A DNA stretch of 10,867 nucleotides from Planctomycetota bacterium (lineage in GTDB: Bacteria; Planctomycetota; PUPC01; JABMSA01; JAUWKK01), in assembly GCA_030614245.1 (NCBI GenBank), contig JAUWKK010000058.1, positions 1 to 10,867 on the forward strand, in the 5' to 3' direction. Below the pieces are notes generated by a model, which was given only the letters and a program-made list of their open reading frames with translations, was not told the origin of the DNA and made no database searches. Positions 6,066-10,867 of this stretch are shown one piece after another. How positions within the stretch are numbered: the stretch's first letter is position 1; every line of letters starts with the position of its first letter. Made by a program: the position numbers and the translations under genes.

Positions 6066-6194
6066 ATGATGTCGCCGATGGATAAGAAAGAATGGATCCG
6101 CGAATGGCTCGAGAGCAGGCATTCTTTTGCCCATCGGAATGAAAGATGCGCAGCGCGCAGAAAAACACAAGATATTGATGAAGGAGGTGAGTGA
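6066..6194 (+). CDS. Possible 42-aa peptide, translationally coupled
   Basis: An open frame from ATG 6066 (alternatives at 6069 and 6078) encodes a basic and acidic peptide beginning MMSPMDKKEWIREWLE, which could form a short amphipathic helix. Its stop TGA (6192-6194) shares its last base with the ATG of the next gene (TGATG), an arrangement that often signals coupling. There is no good Shine-Dalgarno before it, only GGGGGC some distance upstream, and I recognise no family. It could equally be a chance frame in a 147-nt spacer or the remnant of a longer gene. Confidence 0.25.
   Translation: MMSPMDKKEWIREWLESRHSFAHRNERCAARRKTQDIDEGGE
6181..6190 (+). promoter_or_regulatory. Full-length Shine-Dalgarno AAGGAGGTGA
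   Basis: This 10-nt run is complementary over its full length to the 3' end of 16S rRNA. It sits 6 nt (counted from AGGAGG) before ATG 6194. It picks ATG 6194 over the GTG at 6191 and predicts strong translation of the mutarotase fusion. Confidence 0.85.
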
Positions 6195-7342
6195 TGAAGA
6201 ACGCATTGGCAGTCGCCGTTGCCGTGGCCGGGATGTGCTTCTCGGTTGCGGAATGTCCTGGTCAGGAGGATGCTGGGGTAACCGCGACCGTGTGCGGCAT
6301 AAGCATTGCCGGCCTGGGATATGAAGATCGCAACATAGGCCTGCAACCATCCTTCTACGGCCCCGGAACGAAACTTTCTGTCATGCTGCGGTCCGCGGGC
6401 AAAGAGGTCGTCTTCGTTGACACCGATGCGTCCAGGATCCAGAGCTTCGTTGACAACGAAGGGACGGATATTCTGTATGCCGCCAAAGGGGCTCGGAAGT
6501 TGCCGTTGCGGCTCAGCCCGTTTGGGCGGTGTCCCCGCTTCAGCAGCGACCGGAAGGCTGCGATTTTCGAGATCAACGGCTTGGGCGTTCCGTCAAAGCA
6601 GGCCATCGAGCTCGTGCTCAAGGGGACGGTGAAAGTCACCCTGGCTGCCGGGAAGAAGAGTTTTTCGCTGAAAAACACACATTTGAAAAGAGGGGCGCTC
6701 GAGGTTGCCGGACACGATGTCTCGATCATCAAAGCCAGCCCGCCTGAGCGGGGCGAGGCAAAACTGGCCGTCACCTTCGAGTTCAAAGGCAACTCAATGA
6801 AGGCGTTCGCGTCGATGTCATTCTCGGATCGGAACGGCAAATCGATTGCTTGGATGCAACGCAAGATTATCACCACGGTCAGCAAGAAGGTAACGTATAG
6901 TTTTGCAGAGAAGATTGCGTCGGCGAACATCCGCATTACTTTCTGGGACAAGATCGAATCCGTGGATGTTCCCCTGAACTTGAGGACGTCACTGAGCCTT
7001 TTACCCCGGAGAACCAAGATGAAACGCTATGGATCGGTAATCAAAGTCAGACCTGAGAAGTTCGAGGAATACAAGAAGCTGCACGCCGCCGTCTGGCCCG
7101 ACGTGCTCAAGATGATCACGAAATGCAACATCCGCAACTACTCCATCTATCACAAGGACGGCTATCTTTTCAGCTACTTCGAGTACATCGGCGACGACTT
7201 CAAGGCCGATATGGCGAAGATGGCGGCCGATCCCACGACGCAGAAATGGTGGGACGTCTGCGAGCCGTGCCAGCAGCCGCTCGAAACGCGGGCAAAAGGC
7301 GAGTGGTGGGCGGACATGGAAGAGGTCTTTCATAACGACTGA
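6194..7342 (+). CDS. Predicted exported beta-rich domain fused to L-rhamnose mutarotase
   Basis: This 382-aa protein has three parts. Residues 1-19 look like a signal peptide: Lys2, a hydrophobic run ALAVAVAVAGMCF, and SVA before Glu20. Residues about 28-270 are a lysine-rich, beta-rich region of alternating hydrophobic strands that I do not recognise. Residues 276-382 are a complete L-rhamnose mutarotase (RhaM/YiiL family), which interconverts alpha- and beta-L-rhamnose. From its Met276 the residues fall exactly where E. coli RhaM has them: Tyr18 (293), His22 (297), NYxIY with Tyr41 (316), then a WW pair (352-353) and a terminal EVFH. RhaM is normally a cytoplasmic stand-alone protein of about 104 aa, so this fusion is odd. 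An internal Shine-Dalgarno precedes Met276. The neighbours are URO-D genes and a sugar transporter. Confidence 0.85.
   Translation: MKNALAVAVAVAGMCFSVAECPGQEDAGVTATVCGISIAGLGYEDRNIGLQPSFYGPGTKLSVMLRSAGKEVVFVDTDASRIQSFVDNEGTDILYAAKGARKLPLRLSPFGRCPRFSSDRKAAIFEINGLGVPSKQAIELVLKGTVKVTLAAGKKSFSLKNTHLKRGALEVAGHDVSIIKASPPERGEAKLAVTFEFKGNSMKAFASMSFSDRNGKSIAWMQRKIITTVSKKVTYSFAEKIASANIRITFWDKIESVDVPLNLRTSLSLLPRRTKMKRYGSVIKVRPEKFEEYKKLHAAVWPDVLKMITKCNIRNYSIYHKDGYLFSYFEYIGDDFKADMAKMAADPTTQKWWDVCEPCQQPLETRAKGEWWADMEEVFHND
7008..7013 (+). promoter_or_regulatory. Internal ribosome binding site before the mutarotase domain
   Basis: GGAGAA lies 5 nt before an in-frame ATG at 7019, exactly where a stand-alone RhaM would begin. 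It could give a separate cytoplasmic 107-aa RhaM from the same message, or it could be a leftover from an ancestral separate rhaM gene. Confidence 0.45.
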
Positions 7343-7410
7343 GCGGATCGGGTCCTGGGGTATGCCTTCCAGCCTGCCTATGCTGTCTCGATGATGAAGA
7401 AAGCGAACGC

Positions 7411-8454
7411 ATGACCTCCAAAGAGCGAGTGATGACCGCCTTCGAGCACGAGGAACCCGACCGCGTCCCCGCGTGGTGCGGGGCTTCCGTGGAGTTCTGG
7501 GAGAAGGCTAAGCGGGAGCTGGAGCTCGACGACGAAGCGCTGCGTGTGCGTTTCGGCGATGACTTCCGCCGCGTCTTCGCACGATATGCCGGGCCGGCCG
7601 TTCCGCTTCCGGACGGCGTGACGTCGCGCACGATTTTCGGCATCGAGCGCCGGGGCCTCGGATACGGCCAGCCGACGAGCCATCCGCTGGCCGAAGCGAC
7701 TATCGAAGACGTTCACGCATATCCGTGGCCCGATCCCGAATGCATGGACCTCTCGAACATCAAGGCCGAAGCCGAAGCGTGGGGCGGCGAATACGCCATA
7801 CTCGGCGGCGACTGGTCGCCGTTCTGGCACGATTCCATCGACCTGTTCGGTATGGAGAATCTCTACTACAAGATGTACGACCAGCCGGAAGTCGTCGAAG
7901 CCGCCTATCGGCACATGGTCGATTTCTACGCAAAAGTGAGCGAGCGAATTTTCGACGCCGCAGCGGACGTGATTGATATAATGTTCATCGGGAACGACTT
8001 GGGCAGCCAGATCGGGCCGCTGCTGGGAATGGAGCTTTTCGAGAAGTTCGTCCTGCCGCCTATCAGGCGGTTGATAGATATGGGCCACGTTCACGGCCTC
8101 AAGGTGATGCTGCACTGCTGCGGCGGCTTCGAGCTTCTGATCCCGCCGCTCATCGAGGCCGGGCTGGACGGCCTGCACGCCATCCAGCCGTGCTGCCGGA
8201 GGATGGAACTCCAGGCGCTCAAGGACAATTACGGCGGCAGGATGCTGTTCAACGGCGCCATCGATTCGCAGTACGTGCTCATCGACGGAACGCCCGAGAC
8301 CGTCCGAGAGGATACGCGCAAGGTCCTCGACGTAATGAAGCCCGGCGGAGGATACGTGGCCGGGGCGAGTCACGATACTATCCTCGAAGAGACCCCGTTG
8401 GAGAACGTGCTCGCAATGTTCGACGCGATTCGCGAGTTTGGTGTCTATGCCTGA
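7411..8454 (+). CDS. URO-D-fold protein C
   Basis: This is a 347-aa member of the URO-D fold family, starting MTSKERVMTAFEHEEPDRVPAW. It has GGDWSPFWH (132-140), FIGNDLGSQIGPL (192-204), MLHCCGG (233-239; His235 and Cys237 form the H-x-C motif), LFNGAID (279-285) and GGGYVAGASHD (312-322). Where protein A has a third cysteine, this one has Ala-Gly-Ala. The HemE porphyrin-binding N-terminus is absent. The Shine-Dalgarno before ATG 7411 is weak (GAAGAAAG, 7396-7403). The next gene, the transporter ATPase, begins inside its last 8 nt, so it is cotranscribed and probably coupled to sugar import. Related URO-D genes beside sugar ABC transporters are familiar to me from environmental bacteria, but their reaction is not established. 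Confidence 0.9.
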   Translation: MTSKERVMTAFEHEEPDRVPAWCGASVEFWEKAKRELELDDEALRVRFGDDFRRVFARYAGPAVPLPDGVTSRTIFGIERRGLGYGQPTSHPLAEATIEDVHAYPWPDPECMDLSNIKAEAEAWGGEYAILGGDWSPFWHDSIDLFGMENLYYKMYDQPEVVEAAYRHMVDFYAKVSERIFDAAADVIDIMFIGNDLGSQIGPLLGMELFEKFVLPPIRRLIDMGHVHGLKVMLHCCGGFELLIPPLIEAGLDGLHAIQPCCRRMELQALKDNYGGRMLFNGAIDSQYVLIDGTPETVREDTRKVLDVMKPGGGYVAGASHDTILEETPLENVLAMFDAIREFGVYA

Positions 8455-9967
8455 ATTGAAACCGACCATCGGCGAGACGATCCTGCGCATGACCGGGATC
8501 GTCAAGGAATTCTCCGGCACGCGAGCGCTCGATCGCGTTGATTTCGACGTGCGCACCGGCGAGATCCACGCCTTGATCGGCGAGAACGGTGCGGGCAAGT
8601 CGACGCTGATGAACGTCCTCGCCGGGCGGTTTGACGACTACGAGGGGCAAATCGCCTTCAGCGGAGAGAGCATCCGGCTGGTCAATCCGCGCCAGGTGCG
8701 CGACCTCGGTATCGCCGTCATCTATCAGGAGTTGAGCGTCCTGCCGAATCTGACCGTAGCTGAGAACATAATGCTCGGCCACGAGCCGGGCGGGACGCTG
8801 CCGGGCGCGATCGACAAGGCGGAACTGAGGGCACAGGCGGGGGCCGTGATCGACCGCCTCGGCTTCGACCTGCCGCTCGACGGAAAAGTCGAGAGCCTCA
8901 GCCACGCAAGGCAGTGCCTCGTCGAGGTCGCACACGCCATTCGCAAAGACATCAAGGTGCTCGTTTTCGACGAGCCGACCGCCTGCCTGGGCAGTGAGGA
9001 CGTCGAGAAACTGTTCGACGCCATGCGCGACCTGAAAACGAAGGGCATCGGGATGGCCTACATCACGCATCGGCTGGCGGAACTGCCGCGGATCGCAGAT
9101 CGCGTGACCGTGCTGCGCGACGGGAAGGCCGTCGGCACGCTCGACATAGCCGACGCGACGACGCCGCGCCTGAGCAAGATGATGCTCGGCCGCACGCTCG
9201 ACGAGATGTTCCCGGAAAAGCGCAACAAGCCCGGCAGGCCGATCCTCGAGGTCGAAGGCCTGACACGTCCCGGCGTCTTCCAGGATATCTCGTTCGTGCT
9301 GCACGAGGGCGAGATACTCGGCATTGCCGGGCTGGTCGGCTCGGGACGGACCGAGATCGTACGAGCAATCTTCGGTGCCGAAAAGGCTGACGGCCGGTGC
9401 GTGCTCGACGGGAGGGAACTCGCCCGCCGCTCGCCGGGATGGTGCATGGCGATGGGCATGGGAATGATACAGGAAGACCGCAAGCGCGACGGCAACATCA
9501 CCGGCCTTTCCGTTGCGGTCAACCTCGGGATCGGTATACTCGACCGCCTGGCGGGCGCGGTCGGGTTCCTCGCGCCGAAGCGAATCCGCACGAATGCCGA
9601 GGTGATGATCGGCCGCATGCGGGTCGCGCCGTCCGATCCGCTGAGGGAAGTCCAATTGCTCAGCGGTGGAAACCAGCAGAAGGTGATCGTTGGCCGATGG
9701 CTGTGCGCCGACCCGAAGGTCATGATCTTCGACGAGCCGACGCAAGGGATCGACGTCGGCACGAAGGCACAGTTGTACGAGCTGCTGATGGAGCTCGCCT
9801 GCGAGGGCCGGGGGATCATCCTGATCTCATCCGAGTTCATCGAGCTCACCAGCCTGGCCGACCGCATACTCGTGATAAAAGGCGGCCGCAAAGCCTGCGA
9901 ACTGCCCGGGCCGGAAACCTGCGTCGATGAGCTGTTCGCCGCCTGCACGGAGAAAGGCGCTGAATGA
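8447..9967 (+). CDS. Sugar ABC transporter ATP-binding protein, RbsA/MglA type
   Basis: This 506-aa protein carries two fused nucleotide-binding domains, as in RbsA, MglA and XylG, and powers monosaccharide import at the inner membrane. Domain 1 has Walker A GENGAGKST (45-53), a Q-loop at Gln94, a signature-like LSHARQ (151-156), Walker B VLVFDEPTA (171-179) and the H-loop ITHR (206-209). Domain 2 has the degenerate Walker A GLVGSGRTE (295-303), the signature LSGGNQQK (405-412), Walker B VMIFDEPTQGIDVG (425-438) and SSE in place of the switch His. A degenerate second site is normal for this family. ATG 8447 overlaps the preceding stop by 8 nt; in-frame TTG 8438 and GTG 8441 are less likely. 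The sugar is unknown, but context suggests rhamnose or a related compound. Confidence 0.95.
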   Translation: MPELKPTIGETILRMTGIVKEFSGTRALDRVDFDVRTGEIHALIGENGAGKSTLMNVLAGRFDDYEGQIAFSGESIRLVNPRQVRDLGIAVIYQELSVLPNLTVAENIMLGHEPGGTLPGAIDKAELRAQAGAVIDRLGFDLPLDGKVESLSHARQCLVEVAHAIRKDIKVLVFDEPTACLGSEDVEKLFDAMRDLKTKGIGMAYITHRLAELPRIADRVTVLRDGKAVGTLDIADATTPRLSKMMLGRTLDEMFPEKRNKPGRPILEVEGLTRPGVFQDISFVLHEGEILGIAGLVGSGRTEIVRAIFGAEKADGRCVLDGRELARRSPGWCMAMGMGMIQEDRKRDGNITGLSVAVNLGIGILDRLAGAVGFLAPKRIRTNAEVMIGRMRVAPSDPLREVQLLSGGNQQKVIVGRWLCADPKVMIFDEPTQGIDVGTKAQLYELLMELACEGRGIILISSEFIELTSLADRILVIKGGRKACELPGPETCVDELFAACTEKGAE

Positions 9968-10867
9968 GCGAAGAAGTCAACGGACCTTCCATCGGCGAGG
10001 AAAGGAAACTCTCCTTTCAGTTCCTCCAGACGGCCTCCGTTCTCATATTGACGATCATCCTGTGCGTCATATCGAGCATATCCACGGAGAATTTCTTCAG
10101 TTGGAACAACCTTGTCTACAACCTGCTGACGAATGCGGCGTGCCTGGGGATAATATCGTGCGGGATGACCTTCGTAATGATCGGCGGCGGGTTCGATATG
10201 TCGGTCGGAGCGAGTACGGCTGTGTGCAGTGTCGTGGCGGTTCTTGCGCTCCGGCAGTTCGCGGGTTCCGGGGCCGCTGTGGCGATACCGGCGGCGATTA
10301 TCTGCGCGGCGACGGCCGGGATGCTGCTGGGCTCTTTCAACGGCGCGATGGTCTCGTACGTCGGCGTCAATCCGTTCGTCACGACGCTGAGCACGATGCT
10401 CGTCTTTCGCGGCGTAGCGCTGCTTCTCACGAGCGGAGGGCAGACGATAATGGTCCCGCTGAAGTTCAGCAAGACGTTCGGGGAGTTCTACTGGGCAAAG
10501 GTGCCGGTCTTCGGCAGCCAGGCACATCAACTGACGGTCCCGATCCTCGTGATGATCGGCGCGTTCGCCGTCTCCATCTACGTGCTGCGCTTCACGCGCT
10601 TCGGGCACTACGTGTACGCCGTGGGCGGCAACGAGAACGCCGCGTGGCTCGCGGGGATCAACACGAAGCTGGTCAAGATGGCGACATACGGCATCTGCGG
10701 GCTGACTTGCGGCGTCGCGGCGGTCATCTTCACGGCGATGTCGAGCACGGCCCAGGCGTCGAGCTATGTCGGCCTCGCATTCGAGGCTATCGCCAGCGTC
10801 ATAGTGGGCGGAACCGCCCTCGGCGGCGGCTCGGGCAGCCTACTGTGTACCATCAACGGCCTCCTGC
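9964..10867 (+). CDS. Sugar ABC transporter permease, RbsC type (3' end beyond the window)
   Basis: An open frame begins at ATG 9964, overlapping the ATPase stop as ATGA, and runs 301 codons to the window edge without a stop. It encodes an integral membrane permease of the ribose/xylose/rhamnose group. There is a short hydrophilic N-terminus (1-20), then hydrophobic spans at about 24-40, 57-77, 84-97, 104-125, 136-157 and 190-209. Family signatures are IGGGFDMSVGAS (73-84, usually GGIDLSVG), NPFVTTLSTMLVFRG (136-150), the ATPase-contacting loop AVGGNENAAWLAGI (219-232), and FEAIASVIVGGTALGGGSGS (273-292). Relatives are about 310-340 aa, so only the last few tens of residues are missing. The solute-binding protein expected with it is not in the window and may follow. 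Confidence 0.93.
   Translation, partial: MSEEVNGPSIGEERKLSFQFLQTASVLILTIILCVISSISTENFFSWNNLVYNLLTNAACLGIISCGMTFVMIGGGFDMSVGASTAVCSVVAVLALRQFAGSGAAVAIPAAIICAATAGMLLGSFNGAMVSYVGVNPFVTTLSTMLVFRGVALLLTSGGQTIMVPLKFSKTFGEFYWAKVPVFGSQAHQLTVPILVMIGAFAVSIYVLRFTRFGHYVYAVGGNENAAWLAGINTKLVKMATYGICGLTCGVAAVIFTAMSSTAQASSYVGLAFEAIASVIVGGTALGGGSGSLLCTINGLL

Noticed and set aside
6194..6256. Lipoprotein signal (cysteine at residue 21)
   Set aside because: The residue before the cysteine is Glu, which does not fit a lipobox. Cleavage after SVA (residue 19) by signal peptidase I fits better.
4871..6346. Long minus-strand open frames opposite the real genes (also 3551-4843, 7378-8598, 8378-9745 and 9058-10608)
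   Set aside because: They mirror clearly recognisable plus-strand families, show no family motifs, and are expected as antisense frames in GC-rich codons.
3704..8454. Annotating the three URO-D genes as hemE (uroporphyrinogen decarboxylase)
   Set aside because: None has the HemE N-terminal Arg-rich substrate motif. All have an H-x-C motif instead, and three copies beside a sugar transporter make no sense for heme synthesis.
6194..8454. L-rhamnose catabolic operon in the classical sense
   Set aside because: Only a mutarotase domain is present; no rhamnose isomerase, rhamnulokinase or aldolase is encoded in the window.

Overview
The window reads as GC-rich bacterial chromosome with all convincing genes on the + strand. 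Two features suggest a Planctomycetota or related (PVC-type, Hydrogenedentes or Armatimonadetes-like) environmental genome: short GC-rich hairpins and 7-bp repeats packed between genes, and several uroporphyrinogen-decarboxylase-fold (URO-D) paralogues beside a sugar ABC transporter and an L-rhamnose mutarotase. This assignment comes from recalled family habits, not from a marker gene, and is low confidence.

Region 1 (about 17-3424) is nucleotide-sugar biosynthesis. It holds an NAD-dependent sugar-nucleotide epimerase/dehydratase (17-994), dTDP-glucose 4,6-dehydratase (rfbB, 1500-2504) and dTDP-4-dehydrorhamnose reductase (rfbD, 2495-3424). rfbB and rfbD overlap by 10 nt. They supply two steps of dTDP-L-rhamnose synthesis; rfbA and rfbC are not in the window. 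About 500 bp of non-coding DNA (995-1499) separates the epimerase from rfbB. It contains a 7-bp tandem array at each end and a cluster of hairpins between them.

Region 2 (3425-3703) is a second repeat-rich spacer. It ends in a good sigma70-like promoter (TTGACA, 17 nt, TATATC) whose -35 box lies inside a perfect palindrome, a plausible operator.

Region 3 (3704-10867, running off the edge) looks like one operon. In order it encodes URO-D protein A, URO-D protein B, a possible 42-aa peptide, a predicted exported beta-rich domain fused in frame to a complete L-rhamnose mutarotase, URO-D protein C, a RbsA/MglA-type double ABC ATPase, and a RbsC-type permease cut by the window end. The last genes overlap by 1-8 nt. 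All three URO-D proteins lack the HemE porphyrin-binding N-terminus. All three carry an H-x-C motif like the zinc site of MtaA/MtbA-type methyltransferases, but only protein A also has a third cysteine at the expected place.

The inferred picture is uptake and processing of a sugar, perhaps a rhamnose-type or O-methylated sugar, with URO-D-fold enzymes in an unestablished role. The solute-binding protein, sugar isomerase/kinase/aldolase and any corrinoid protein are not in the window.
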